A stretch of DNA of 64,000 nucleotides from an uncultured Rhodospirillales bacterium (GCA_903924855.1 CAIYCW010000080.1:1-64000); one strand, 5' to 3'; shown: positions 42,988 through 51,971, counted from the stretch's first letter. Numbers and translations: made by a program. Notes: generated by a model not told the origin, from the letters alone.

Positions 42988-43746
42988 ATGGTTGAGATGA
43001 TCCGGGTCGAGAGCGTGGCCAAAAGCTTCGGCGCCTTCCAGGCCCTGCAGGGCGCCGAGCTGCAGGTGCAGGAGGGCGAGTTCATCTGCCTCATCGGCCC
43101 GTCCGGCTGCGGCAAATCCACCCTGCTGCGCATCCTGGCCGGCTTCGAGCAGCCCAGCTCCGGCTATGTCTTCGTGGGCGGGCGCGAAGTCACCGGCCCC
43201 GGCCCCGATCGCGGCATGGTGTTTCAGGATTACGGCCTGTTCCCCTGGCTCACCGTGCGCCAGAACATCGGCTTCGGCCCGCGCGCCCGCGGCATCCCCC
43301 GCGCCCAGATCGACGAGACCGCCCGCCGCTTCATCGACATGGTGGGCCTCGCAGCCTTCGCCGACCGCTTCCCGCATGAGCTCTCCGGCGGCATGAAACA
43401 GCGCGTCGCCATCGCCCGCGTGCTGGCCAACGACGCCCGCGTGGTGCTGATGGACGAACCCTTCGGCGCGCTCGACGCCATGACCCGCGAACGCCTGCAG
43501 GACGAGCTGCTGGAGATCTGGGCCCGCACCAAACTCACCGTCATCTTCGTCACCCACGCCATCGAGGAGGCGATCCTGCTCTCAGATCGCGTGGTGGCGA
43601 TGGCCGCAGGCCCCGGCCGCATCATCTCGGACACACGCATCGACCTGCCCCGCCCGCGCGACGTCGCCTCCCCCGAGTTCAACGCCCTGCGCCGGTCCCT
43701 GTCGCTGGAGCTGCATCCCCCCACCGCCGCCCACGCCCCCATCTGA
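42988..43746 (+). CDS. ABC transporter ATP-binding protein (SsuB/TauB type)
   Basis: 252 residues. Walker A GPSGCGKST spans 37-45; VFQDYGLFPW is the Q-loop, LSGGMKQR the signature, VVLMDEPFGALD the Walker B and FVTHAIEEA the switch. This pattern is the sulfonate/taurine/nitrate ATPase subgroup. The start at 42988 follows the permease stop by 5 nt; an ATG at 42997 is a close alternative. The hydrolase gene starts after a 112-bp gap. Confidence 0.9.
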   Translation: MVEMIRVESVAKSFGAFQALQGAELQVQEGEFICLIGPSGCGKSTLLRILAGFEQPSSGYVFVGGREVTGPGPDRGMVFQDYGLFPWLTVRQNIGFGPRARGIPRAQIDETARRFIDMVGLAAFADRFPHELSGGMKQRVAIARVLANDARVVLMDEPFGALDAMTRERLQDELLEIWARTKLTVIFVTHAIEEAILLSDRVVAMAAGPGRIISDTRIDLPRPRDVASPEFNALRRSLSLELHPPTAAHAPI

Positions 43747-43858
43747 CAATTCCGTGTGAATAAGCAAAGACATCATCCAATGATGGGATGAGGCTGGCCG
43801 AGATATGCGTTATCAGTGACACTCCGCCCGGAAACGATTGCTGGAAGAAGGCACAGGA

Positions 43859-44710
43859 ATGAGCAGCACCCTCTCGCCCCGTCGCGCCCCGCAAGGCGAA
43901 TGGGCCTATCTGTCGAGCGAGGAACGCGATCTCGCCTACAACAACACGGCCGCCGTGCCGGATGCGTTGCAGATCACGGCCGACCGCGCCGCCGCCTCCG
44001 CGGCCTTCCGCGCGTCCCACCCCGCCAAGCTGGACATCCCCTACGGCGACAGCGATCGCACCAAATGGGATCTGTTCCCGGCCGCCGAGCCGACCTCGCC
44101 CTGCATGGTCTACATCCATGGCGGCTACTGGCAGCGCGGCTCGCGGGACATGTACAGCGTGCTGGCCGAGGGCGTGCGCCCGCTCGGCTGGTCGGCCGCC
44201 TTCATCGGCTATGACATCACGCCCCATGTCACCCTCACCGAGATCGTCCGCCAGATCCATCAGGGGCTCGACTGGCTCGGCCTGCACGGCCCGGATCACG
44301 GCATCGCCGGCCCCGTCGTCGTCACCGGCCATTCCGCCGGCGGCCATCTCACCGCCATGGCGCTGTCCAACCCCACCGTGAAGGCCGGCCTCACCATCTC
44401 CGGCGTCTTCGAACTCGGCCCGCTGCGCGACACGCCGCTGAACCAGGCGCTCAAGCTCACCGATGAGGAGGTGCAGACCCTCTCGCCGCTGCGCCTGCCG
44501 GTGGTGGGCAAGCCGATGGGCATCGCCTATGGCACGCACGAGCTGCCGGCGCTGATGGAAGACAGCCGCCGCCTGCACGCCCGCCGTGCCAACGCCCACG
44601 CGCCCGGCCCGCTGATCCCGGTGGTCGGCACCAACCATTTCGACATTCTCGACACGCTGCAGACGCCCGATGGCGTGCTGACGCGCGCCGTGCTCGACAT
44701 GGTGCGGTGA
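43859..44710 (+). CDS. Alpha/beta hydrolase (kynurenine formamidase/esterase-like)
   Basis: A 283-residue cytosolic hydrolase. The oxyanion HGGYW (about residue 88) and the nucleophile elbow GHSAGGHL (about 160) are those of the kynurenine-formamidase-like group, and the final VVGTNHFDILDTL gives the catalytic His. Its N-terminal segment DLAYNNTAAVPDA is also typical. The substrate could be an aryl- or alkyl-formamide or a carbamoyl compound. The start at 43859 (after ACAGGA) was preferred to a TTG 21 nt upstream. The stop overlaps the allophanate hydrolase GTG (GTGA). Confidence 0.8.
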   Translation: MSSTLSPRRAPQGEWAYLSSEERDLAYNNTAAVPDALQITADRAAASAAFRASHPAKLDIPYGDSDRTKWDLFPAAEPTSPCMVYIHGGYWQRGSRDMYSVLAEGVRPLGWSAAFIGYDITPHVTLTEIVRQIHQGLDWLGLHGPDHGIAGPVVVTGHSAGGHLTAMALSNPTVKAGLTISGVFELGPLRDTPLNQALKLTDEEVQTLSPLRLPVVGKPMGIAYGTHELPALMEDSRRLHARRANAHAPGPLIPVVGTNHFDILDTLQTPDGVLTRAVLDMVR

Positions 44711-46407
44711 CACCGACGCAAGCCGCCACCGCCGCCATCGCGGCGGATCACGCCTGGGGTGATCCAGCCATCTGGATCACCCGCAGGCCGGACGACGCGA
44801 TCCGCGCCGATGCCGCCCGCCTGGAGCAGGAAGGCCCGCAAGGCCGCCCGCTCTGGGGCCTCACCTTCGCGGTGAAGGACAATATCGACGTGGCGGGCCT
44901 GCCCACCACCGCCGCCTGTCCCGCCTATGCCCACACCCCGCAGACCCACGCCCCCGTGGTGCAGCGCCTGCTCGATGCCGGCGCCCTCCTGCTGGGCAAA
45001 ACCAATCTGGACCAGTTCGCAACCGGCCTGGTCGGCGTGCGCAGCCCCTACGGCATCCCGCGCAACGTGTTCGACCCCGCTCGCGTTCCCGGCGGCTCCT
45101 CCTCCGGCTCCGGCACGGTGGTGGCGGCCGGCATCGTGGATTTCAGCCTCGGCACGGACACCGCGGGCTCCGGCCGGGTGCCCGCCATGTTCGGCAACAT
45201 CGTCGGCTGGAAACCCACCATCGGCAGCCTCTCCGCCATCGGCATGGTCCCGGCCTGCCGCTCGATCGACACCATCTCGATCTTCGCGGGCTGCGTGCAT
45301 CTCGCCCGAAACGTGGCCGGCATCGCAACCGGCTTCGACGCCGCCGACCCCTATAGCCGCCACGCCCCCTTCGCCCATCTGCGCGCAACCGCCCTGCCGC
45401 CCGGCCTGCGCCTGGGCGTGGCGGACATCGCAGACCTGTGCGACCCAGCGCAGACCGAGGCCTATGCACGTGTCACGGCCCCGTTCAGCACCACACCGGT
45501 CGACCTCGCCCCGTTCCTCGAGATCGCCCGCCTGCTCTATGACGGCCCCTGGGTCGCCGAACGCAGCGCAGCGCTGCGCCCGATCATCGAACACCAGGCG
45601 GACACGCTGCACCCCACCACCCGCGCCATCCTCGAAGCAGGCATGAACCGCCGCACGGTGGACGCCTTCGCAGCCTTCCACCGCCTCGCCGAGGTGCGCC
45701 GCCTGGCCGAGACGCTGTTCACCCGCATCGATGCCCTCCTGCTGCCCACCGCCCCTTTCACCCCCAGCCTGGCAGCGCTGGAAGCCGACCCGATCGGCCC
45801 GAATTCCCGCCTCGGCACCTTCACCAACTTCGTCAATCTCTGCGACCTCGCCGCCATCGCAGTGCCGGCCGGCATCGGCGCGGACGGCCTGCCCACCTCC
45901 GTCACGCTGATCGGCCCGGCCTGGTCCGAGCACCGTCTGGCCGCCATCGCCGATCACATCCACCGCGCCCACAGCACGCGGATCGGAAACACCCAAACCC
46001 CATTGCCGCCACCGCCCGAGCCGGACGCGCTGGACCCGTCCGAGACCGCGCTGTTCTGCATCGGCGCGCATATGTCGGGCCTGCCGCTCAACCCGCAGAT
46101 CACCAGCCTCGGCGGCCGCTTCCTGCGCTGCGATCACACCACGCCGGACTACCGTCTCTACGCGCTCGGCAACCGCCCCGGCATGCTGCGCGCGGAGCAG
46201 GGTGCCAGCATCGCAGGTGAAATCTGGGCTCTGCCCACCACCGCCATCGGCGCCCTGCTGGCCCAAATCCCAAGCCCGCTCGGCTTCGGCACGGTAAGCC
46301 TCTCCACCGGCCCCTGCCTCGGCTTCCTCGCCGAACCCCACGCGCTCCCCACCGCCCCCGAGATCACCCATCTCGGTGGCTGGCGCGCGTTTTTGGCGCA
46401 GCCATAG
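44707..46407 (+). CDS. atzF: Allophanate hydrolase
   Basis: A 566-residue amidase-signature enzyme that splits allophanate into ammonia and CO2. The Ser-Ser-Lys triad is K57 (AVKDNIDV), S131 (GGSSSGSG) and S155 (GTDTAGSGRVPA), with the family spacing of 24 residues between the serines. The C-terminal AtzF domain (about 445-566) is recognised by FCIGAHMSGLPLNPQI, DYRLYAL and a GEIWALP segment. The start is GTG, overlapping the hydrolase stop. It is not fused or adjacent to a urea carboxylase, so allophanate must come from another route. An AT-rich element starts at its stop. Confidence 0.9.
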   Translation: MTPTQAATAAIAADHAWGDPAIWITRRPDDAIRADAARLEQEGPQGRPLWGLTFAVKDNIDVAGLPTTAACPAYAHTPQTHAPVVQRLLDAGALLLGKTNLDQFATGLVGVRSPYGIPRNVFDPARVPGGSSSGSGTVVAAGIVDFSLGTDTAGSGRVPAMFGNIVGWKPTIGSLSAIGMVPACRSIDTISIFAGCVHLARNVAGIATGFDAADPYSRHAPFAHLRATALPPGLRLGVADIADLCDPAQTEAYARVTAPFSTTPVDLAPFLEIARLLYDGPWVAERSAALRPIIEHQADTLHPTTRAILEAGMNRRTVDAFAAFHRLAEVRRLAETLFTRIDALLLPTAPFTPSLAALEADPIGPNSRLGTFTNFVNLCDLAAIAVPAGIGADGLPTSVTLIGPAWSEHRLAAIADHIHRAHSTRIGNTQTPLPPPPEPDALDPSETALFCIGAHMSGLPLNPQITSLGGRFLRCDHTTPDYRLYALGNRPGMLRAEQGASIAGEIWALPTTAIGALLAQIPSPLGFGTVSLSTGPCLGFLAEPHALPTAPEITHLGGWRAFLAQP

Positions 46408-46485
46408 GATAAAAGTTTCTTTGGTTCTTTCTTTTCAAAGAAAGAACTTCTTCTTTTTTTGAAAAAAAAGAAGCAAAAAAACTTT
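46407..46485. repeat. AT-rich three-hairpin element between convergent genes
   Basis: Opens GGATAAAAGTTTC. Inner stems: GTTCTTTCTTT/AAAGAAAGAAC (11 bp) and CTTCTT-T7 with A8-GAAG; outer arms AAAGTTTCTTTGGTTCTT and AAGAAGCAAAAAAACTTT pair at 15 of 18 positions, so the whole can fold as a cruciform with U- and A-tracts at both ends. It lies between the convergent atzF and amidase genes and would terminate both. A copy with a 3-nt deletion is at 62603-62677. Confidence 0.85.
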
Positions 46486-46491
46486 CAAATC

Positions 46492-47832
46492 TCAGCCGCG
46501 CAGGACGGCCTCGACCGCGGCGGCGATGCGGAACAGCTTGGCATCGCCCATCGTCTCGCCCATCAGCATCAGCCCCACCGGCGCCTCGCCCGGCACGTGG
46601 CAGGGCAGGGAGATCGCGCAGCGATCCAGGAAATTCCCGGTCGCCGTGTTGCGCAGCTGCAGCAGGTTCACCCGTGTGTATTCCGCGGGGTCCTCCAGTG
46701 CTGCGATCGGCTGCGGCACCAGCGGGCAGGTCGGCATCGCCAGCACGTCGAAATCCTGGGTGTGCCGGTTCATCTGCGCGATGATCCGCGCGCGTGCCGC
46801 CAGCGTGTCGATATAGTCGGCCGCACTCACCCCAGCCCCGCGCTCCAGCCTCGCGCGCACCATCGGGTCATAGCGATCCGCCTGCTCGGCCATGATCGCG
46901 CGATGCCAGGCATAGGCCTCCGGCGCCGTCAGCCCGCCGCGCGCATTGGCCAGCGCAATCTCATCCAGCGCCGGGAACGCCGTCTCGATCAGCCGGGCCC
47001 CCGCCGCCTCAAGCGCCGCCAGCGCCGAGGCATAGGTCTCCGCCACCACATGGTCCATGCCATCCAGCACCAGATTGGCCGGCAGCCCGATGCGCAGCCC
47101 GGCCAGGCTGATCGGCGCCAACGGGGCAGGGGACTCGCCCGCCATCAGCGCATCGATGATCGCGCAGCAGGACACCGAATTCGCCAGCGGCCCCACCGAA
47201 TCCAGGCTGTGCGACAGCGGCAGCACCCCCGTGGTCGGCACCCGCCGCGCCGTCGGCTTGTAGCCGACAATGCCGCACATCGCAGCCGGCACCCGGCACG
47301 AGCCGCCGGTGTCGGTGCCAAGGGCGGCCGCCGCCATGCCGTCACTGATCGAAACCGCAGCCCCCGAGGACGATCCCCCCGGCATCCGCCCGGTCGCCCG
47401 ATCCCACGGGCTGCGCGGCGTGTCGTAATGCGGGTTGATGCCAAGGCCGGAGAAGGCGAACTCCGTCATGTTGGTGCGGCCCATCACCACAAACCCGGCC
47501 GCGATCAGCCGCGCCACCGCGGGCGCTGTGCTGGTCGCGGGCGTGCTGCCCGCCAGCACCACCGAGCCCGCCGGCGTCGCCTCACCCGCCAGATCGAACA
47601 GATCCTTCACGCTGATCGGAATGCCGGCATAGGGGGAGGGCGCGCGCCCCGCCTTGCGCAGATGATCCATCGCATCCGCGCTCGCCCGCGCCTGCGCCTC
47701 ATGCACCACAAGAAAGGTTCGCCCGCCCTCGCCATGCGGATCGCGGATGCGCGCAAGGCTCTCCTCGAACAGGGCACGCGCGGTGGTCGCACCGGAGGAC
47801 AGGGCAGCAGCCAGGGTCTGTATCGTTTCCAT
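46492..47832 (-). CDS. Amidase-signature enzyme (AtzE/GatA-like amidohydrolase)
   Basis: A 446-residue amidase. K76 (ISVKDLFD), S154 (PGGSSSGAAVS) and S178 (GTDTGGSCRVPA) form the triad with the correct 24-residue serine spacing. It could be a GatA-like or AtzE-like amidohydrolase; no AtzG-type small partner is encoded nearby. It is convergent with atzF across the AT-rich element and may act in the same nitrogen-release pathway (inference). The ATG at 47832 is preceded by GGAAGAG. It diverges from udh. Confidence 0.85.
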   Translation of the reverse strand: METIQTLAAALSSGATTARALFEESLARIRDPHGEGGRTFLVVHEAQARASADAMDHLRKAGRAPSPYAGIPISVKDLFDLAGEATPAGSVVLAGSTPATSTAPAVARLIAAGFVVMGRTNMTEFAFSGLGINPHYDTPRSPWDRATGRMPGGSSSGAAVSISDGMAAAALGTDTGGSCRVPAAMCGIVGYKPTARRVPTTGVLPLSHSLDSVGPLANSVSCCAIIDALMAGESPAPLAPISLAGLRIGLPANLVLDGMDHVVAETYASALAALEAAGARLIETAFPALDEIALANARGGLTAPEAYAWHRAIMAEQADRYDPMVRARLERGAGVSAADYIDTLAARARIIAQMNRHTQDFDVLAMPTCPLVPQPIAALEDPAEYTRVNLLQLRNTATGNFLDRCAISLPCHVPGEAPVGLMLMGETMGDAKLFRIAAAVEAVLRG

Positions 47833-47935
47833 GGCTGCACTCTTCCCAACCGCACCGCGCAACGCAAGATGCCGACCCTAGCCGACGCCGGGTGCTATCG
47901 CTAACATCCCCCCACAACACGGAGAGGAAACACCG

Positions 47936-48757
47936 ATGACCACTCAATCGCGCAAGGTCCTGCTCACCGGGGCCTCCGGGGCGCTGGGGCGTCAGATCAC
48001 CCGCCACATGGCAGCCAAGGGCTTCCAGCTGGTGCTCACCGATATCGCCCCGTTCCCGGACGAGATCCCGCCCGGCTGCAGCTTCCACAAGGCCGACCTC
48101 GCCGATGGCATGGCCATTCTCCGCCTCGCCGAAGGCTGCGGCACCATCCTGCATTTCGGCGGTTGCTCGGTGGAGCGTCCGTTCTCTGAGGTGCTGATGC
48201 CCAACATCGCCGGCCTCTATCACATCTACGAGGCCGCACGGCGCGAGAAGGCCCGCGTCATCTTCGCCAGCTCCAACCACGCCATCGGCTTTCACGAGCG
48301 CAGCGAGAAGCTGGATGCCGACTGCCAGATGCTGCCGGATGGCTATTACGGCCTGTCCAAGGCCTATGGCGAGCTGATGGGCCGCATGTATTGGTACAAG
48401 CACGGCGTGGAGAATGTCAGCATCCGCATCGGCTCCTCTTTGCCCGAGCCGCGCAACGAGCGCGCACTTTCCACCTATATGTCGTTTGGCGATGTCTGCC
48501 GCTTCTGCGAGGCGGCAACCGTGGCCTCGCATGTGGAGAGCTACACGATCTGGGGTGCCTCCAACAACGCGCGCAGCTACTGGGGTGCGGATGACCGCGA
48601 GAAGATCGGCTGGGCGCCCACCGATTCAGCCGACGGCTACGCCGCCCAGCTCACCGGCGTGAAAACGCAGGACATCGCAACCGAAACCTACCAGGGCGGC
48701 CCCTACGCCGATATCGACCGCACCCGCACCGACATCGCAAAACCGCTCTTCAAGTAG
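47936..48757 (+). CDS. udh: Uronate dehydrogenase-like NAD-dependent epimerase/dehydratase-family protein
   Basis: A 273-residue extended SDR. NAD motif TGASGALGRQI at about 11-21, catalytic Y138-xxx-K142 in GYYGLSKAYGE, and the segment FASSNHAIGFHERSEKLD, SIRIGSSLPEPRNERALSTYMS match the Agrobacterium uronate dehydrogenase, which oxidises galacturonate/glucuronate to aldaro-lactone. The TAG stop at 48755-48757 is supplied by a GTAGGGCGGA repeat. It lies next to an amidase and a decarboxylase with no shared transcript. Confidence 0.82.
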   Translation: MTTQSRKVLLTGASGALGRQITRHMAAKGFQLVLTDIAPFPDEIPPGCSFHKADLADGMAILRLAEGCGTILHFGGCSVERPFSEVLMPNIAGLYHIYEAARREKARVIFASSNHAIGFHERSEKLDADCQMLPDGYYGLSKAYGELMGRMYWYKHGVENVSIRIGSSLPEPRNERALSTYMSFGDVCRFCEAATVASHVESYTIWGASNNARSYWGADDREKIGWAPTDSADGYAAQLTGVKTQDIATETYQGGPYADIDRTRTDIAKPLFK

Positions 48758-48813
48758 GGCGGAAAAGGCGAAGCCGTCATCCGCCAGGGGCCCATCCGCG
48801 AGCGCCCCTGGCG
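48754..48813. repeat. GTAGGGCGGA repeat plus GC hairpin
   Basis: GTAGGGCGGAAAAGGCGAAG continues to CATCCGCC at 48785 and provides the udh stop; it is followed by a CCGCCAGGGGC/GCCCCTGGCGG stem (48781-48791 with 48803-48813, 11 bp). The pair lies between the convergent udh and decarboxylase genes, so a bidirectional terminator role is plausible. Confidence 0.8.
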
Positions 48814-48852
48814 GAAGACACCGCGCCCACCGATCGGCGAAATCGCCATCCC

Positions 48853-49980
48853 TCAGATATAATGCTCCGCCAACGGCGCAAACCCGTTGAAACGCTGGCT
48901 GGCATAGGTCGTGGTATACGCGCCCGTCGACAGCAGCGTCACCCGCTCCCCGCTGGCAAGCTGCAACGGCAGGCGGTAGTTCGAGCGCTCATACAGAATA
49001 TCCGCGCCGTCGCAGGTCGGCCCCGCGATCGCAACCGGCCCCATCTCGCCGCCATCATGGTCGGTGGCGATGCGATACTTGATCGCCTCGCCCTCGGTCT
49101 CGGCCAGACCGCCAAAGCGGCCGATATCCAGATACACCCAGCGCACCGGATCGCTGCCACGCTGGCTCACCAGCACCACCTCGGCGCTGATCGCCCCCGC
49201 ATCCGCCACCAGGAAGCGGCCCGGCTCCACCAGCATCTCCGGCAGCGCATTGCCGAAATGCTTCGTCATCGCCCCCATGATGGCATGGCCGAACCGGTCG
49301 ATGCCCGGCACGTCATCGCGATACTGGGTGGGGAAACCGCCGCCCAGATTGCACATGCGCAGCTCAAGCCCCGCATTCTTCAGATCGGTGAACAGCATCG
49401 CCACCCGCCCGATCGCCGCCTCATAGCTCGCCGTGTCGGTCTGCTGGCTGCCCACATGAAACGACAGCCCATACGGGTCCAGCCCCAGCTGCGCCGCGCG
49501 CAGCATCAGCGTGCGCGCATGCTCCAGCGTGGTGCCGAACTTGCGAGACAGCGGCCAGTCCGCCCCCGCATTCTCCACCAGGATGCGGCAATAGACGCGA
49601 GCGCCCGGCGCGTGGGTGGCCAGCTTCTCCAGCTCCTCGTCCGAATCGAAGGCAAACAGATCAACCCCCGCCGCATGCGCGCGCTGAATCGCCGAGACCT
49701 TCTTGATCGTGTTCCCGAAGCTGATCCGCGAGGGCGCCGCCCCCGCGTCGAGGCAGAACGCGATCTCCTCGGCGGAGGCGGCATCGAAGCTCGACCCCAA
49801 CCCCACCAACCTTCGCAGGATGGCCGACGCCGGATTCGCCTTCACCGCGTAATAGACATGCGCAAGCGGCAGTGCCTCGCGCAAGGCGCGGTAATTCGCC
49901 TCCACACGGTCGATATCCAACACCAGACACGGCGTCGCCGGCTGGTGGACAGCAAGGAAGCGCGCGACTTTAGGAGTCAT
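48853..49980 (-). CDS. Fold-type III PLP decarboxylase (ornithine/lysine/diaminopimelate-type)
   Basis: A 375-residue enzyme with an alanine-racemase-like barrel: PLP Lys K47 in HVYYAVKANP, HVGSQ near residue 190, a CNLGGGFPTQY segment and the active-site C323 in GPTCDGADILYERSNY with a final TGAYTTTYA. The short length and GFAPLAEHYI end fit the ornithine/lysine decarboxylase group of alphaproteobacteria, producing putrescine or cadaverine. The frame is open to 50235 but lacks homology beyond 49980. Convergent with udh. Confidence 0.88.
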   Translation of the reverse strand: MTPKVARFLAVHQPATPCLVLDIDRVEANYRALREALPLAHVYYAVKANPASAILRRLVGLGSSFDAASAEEIAFCLDAGAAPSRISFGNTIKKVSAIQRAHAAGVDLFAFDSDEELEKLATHAPGARVYCRILVENAGADWPLSRKFGTTLEHARTLMLRAAQLGLDPYGLSFHVGSQQTDTASYEAAIGRVAMLFTDLKNAGLELRMCNLGGGFPTQYRDDVPGIDRFGHAIMGAMTKHFGNALPEMLVEPGRFLVADAGAISAEVVLVSQRGSDPVRWVYLDIGRFGGLAETEGEAIKYRIATDHDGGEMGPVAIAGPTCDGADILYERSNYRLPLQLASGERVTLLSTGAYTTTYASQRFNGFAPLAEHYI

Positions 49981-50275
49981 CGCACGGGGCCCCCGAATGA
50001 TGCGCCCGCCTATCAAGACGACGAGCGAAGTTGCGAAACGGTCGAACGAACCAGCGACCAGACGATAGAATCCCCGGCGATCCTTGCCGAAAACCCAGCC
50101 TGCCAGAACGCTTGACGTCGTTACGTAACCCTTGCGGGGCCAGAGGCACGTGCGTTGCTGCGTGAGGGGGCAGATAGGGCCCCCACCCCCCTCGCGCAAG
50201 TGATTTTTTGCAATTGCGGCACAGCAAACTTGCACGTCAGCAAAAAGCGCTAAGCTGTTGGCGGAGGAGGGGTGG

Positions 50276-51133
50276 ATGGAGACTGACTCAGCAATCGACA
50301 GGCCTCTCCGGCACGGGCTCGCCGCCGTCTCCCACCTGCTGCTGCGCGCCTGGATCAGGGCCCAGGCCTGTCGCGCCTCACTGATCGCGGCCGGCTGTGC
50401 CTTCTACGTCACACTGGCGCTGTTCCCCGGCCTCAGCGTGCTGCTGTCGCTCTACGGCCTGGCCTTCAGGCCGGCCACCGTGGTGGGCCAACTCCAACTG
50501 CTGCGCGACGTGCTGCCGCCCGAGGCGTTCATCCTGATCTCGAGGCGCGTGCATGTGCTGGTCTCCCACCGCGAGGACCATCTGCAGCTCAGCGTCTGGC
50601 TCGGCCTGCTGGTGGCGCTGTGGTCCGCCTCCACCGGCACCAAGGCGCTGCTCTCCGCCATCGAGGTCATCCACGGCAATATTCGCCGCCATCTGCTGAA
50701 GTTTCAGCTGATCGGCGTGGTGATGACGCTGGGGGCCGTGTGTGCGGTGATCATGGCGCTGGGCATTCTGCTGGCACTGCCCGGTGTGCTGCATCTGATG
50801 GGCATGCAGCCGCGCGCCCAGGGCCTGGTGCACGCCGCCTCGCTGCTCGTGCTGCTGCTGTTCGTGGCCGGTGCCATCGCATCGCTCTACCGCTTCGGCC
50901 AGACGTCGGTGGCAGGCCTGCGCAGATCGGTCTGGCCCGGCACCCTGCTCGCCACCGTGCTGTGGGTGGCGGGCTCCTACGGCTTCTCCACCTATGTGGT
51001 GCGCATCGCCGATTTCGACGTCACCTACGGCCCGCTCGCGGCTCTCGCCGGCGTCATGCTGTGGTTCTGGATCTCAAGCTATGTCGTGCTGTTCGGCGCG
51101 TCGCTGAACGCCTGCCTGCCGCCCCGACCATAG
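50276..51133 (+). CDS. YihY/BrkB-family inner-membrane protein
   Basis: A 285-residue membrane protein with about six helices. The N-terminal AAGCAFYVTLALFPGLSVLLSLYGL and the C-terminal FDVTYGPLAALAGVMLWFWISSYVVLFGASLNA segment are the YihY hallmark. The name 'ribonuclease BN' once attached to this family is misleading; the function is unknown. GGAGGAGGGG immediately precedes the ATG at 50276, favouring it over the TTG at 50258. A 295-bp region separates it from the divergent decarboxylase, without a credible gene. Confidence 0.88.
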   Translation: METDSAIDRPLRHGLAAVSHLLLRAWIRAQACRASLIAAGCAFYVTLALFPGLSVLLSLYGLAFRPATVVGQLQLLRDVLPPEAFILISRRVHVLVSHREDHLQLSVWLGLLVALWSASTGTKALLSAIEVIHGNIRRHLLKFQLIGVVMTLGAVCAVIMALGILLALPGVLHLMGMQPRAQGLVHAASLLVLLLFVAGAIASLYRFGQTSVAGLRRSVWPGTLLATVLWVAGSYGFSTYVVRIADFDVTYGPLAALAGVMLWFWISSYVVLFGASLNACLPPRP

Positions 51134-51143
51134 GAAGGCGCAC

Positions 51144-51177
51144 GAAAAAAGGCGGGGGCGCTGTCGCACCCCCGCCT
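51144..51177 (-). terminator. Intrinsic terminator for the Bax-inhibitor-1 gene
   Basis: AGGCGGGGG at 51150-51158 pairs with CCCCCGCCT at 51169-51177, a 9-bp stem with a 10-nt loop. Read on the minus strand the stem is followed by TTTTTT, i.e. a classic Rho-independent terminator for the gene ending at 51201. It also separates it from the convergent yihY-like gene, ending 11 nt upstream. Confidence 0.85.
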
Positions 51178-51200
51178 CGTCACGACCCGGTCAGGTCAGA

Positions 51201-51971
51201 CTAGTTGCTGCGGCGATCGCCGGTCAGCTGCAGGATCAGCATGAACAGGTTGATGAAGTTCAGATACAGGCTCAGCGCGTCATAGACGGACTGCTTGCCG
51301 CCATCCTGATACCCGCCAGCATAGGCGGACTGCAGATAGCTCACCTTGATACGCTGCGTGTCGTAGGCTGTGAGGCCGGTGAACACCAGCACGCCGATCA
51401 TGCTGATCACGAACTGCATCATGGACGAGCCGATGAACATGTTCACCAGCCCGGCCAGGATCATGCCGAACAGCCCCATGATCAGGAAGCTGCCCATGCG
51501 GCTCAGATCACCGCGGGTGATGTAGCCCCAGATGCTCATCGCGGCGAAGGTGCCGGAGGTGATGAAGAACACCCGCACGATGCTCTGCCCGGTATAGACC
51601 AGGAAGATGTTCATCATGCTCGCACCCATGGCGGCCGCGAACAGCCAGAAGATCGTCTTGGCGGAGGTGGCGGACAGCCGGTTGACGCCAAAGCTCAGCA
51701 CCATCACGAAGGCCAGCGGCGCGAACATCGCCGCATAGGCCAGCAGGCCCGGCACATGCATCGGCCCGCGCGCCGTCATGGTCAGCGGATAGAACACATC
51801 CAGCAGATAGGCGTTGCACGCATAGGCCACGATGCCGGTCAGCAGCAGGCCGGATGCCATCCAGTTGTAGACATTCATCATGTAGGCGCGCAGCCCGGCG
51901 TCCAGAGCTGCCGCCTGGGTGGCGGCACCGCCTGCGCCGGGGTAGGTCCGGAAGTCGGGGTTGATGGCCAT
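51201..51971 (-). CDS. Bax inhibitor-1/YccA family membrane protein
   Basis: A 256-residue protein with seven predicted helices: YMMNVYNWMASGLLLTGIVAY at the first, then FAPLAFVMVLSF, LFAAAMGASMMNIFLVYTG, TFAAMSIWGYITRGDLSRMGSFLIMGLFGMI and ALSLYLNFINLFMLILQLTG at the end. This is the TMBIM/BI-1 family; YbhL/YccA relatives modulate FtsH proteolysis or act as Ca2+ leak channels. The ATG at 51971 is 12 nt downstream of a GGAAAGG-type sequence. No clear operon. Confidence 0.92.
   Translation of the reverse strand: MAINPDFRTYPGAGGAATQAAALDAGLRAYMMNVYNWMASGLLLTGIVAYACNAYLLDVFYPLTMTARGPMHVPGLLAYAAMFAPLAFVMVLSFGVNRLSATSAKTIFWLFAAAMGASMMNIFLVYTGQSIVRVFFITSGTFAAMSIWGYITRGDLSRMGSFLIMGLFGMILAGLVNMFIGSSMMQFVISMIGVLVFTGLTAYDTQRIKVSYLQSAYAGGYQDGGKQSVYDALSLYLNFINLFMLILQLTGDRRSN

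Noticed and set aside
46492-47832. Calling the amidase GatA of the Glu-tRNA(Gln) amidotransferase
   Set aside because: No gatB or gatC is adjacent and several segments diverge from GatA; the broader amidase call is safer.
49981-50235. N-terminal extension of the decarboxylase to 50235
   Set aside because: The 85 extra residues lack resemblance to fold-type III decarboxylases, and family members start near TPKVARFLAVHQPATPCLV.
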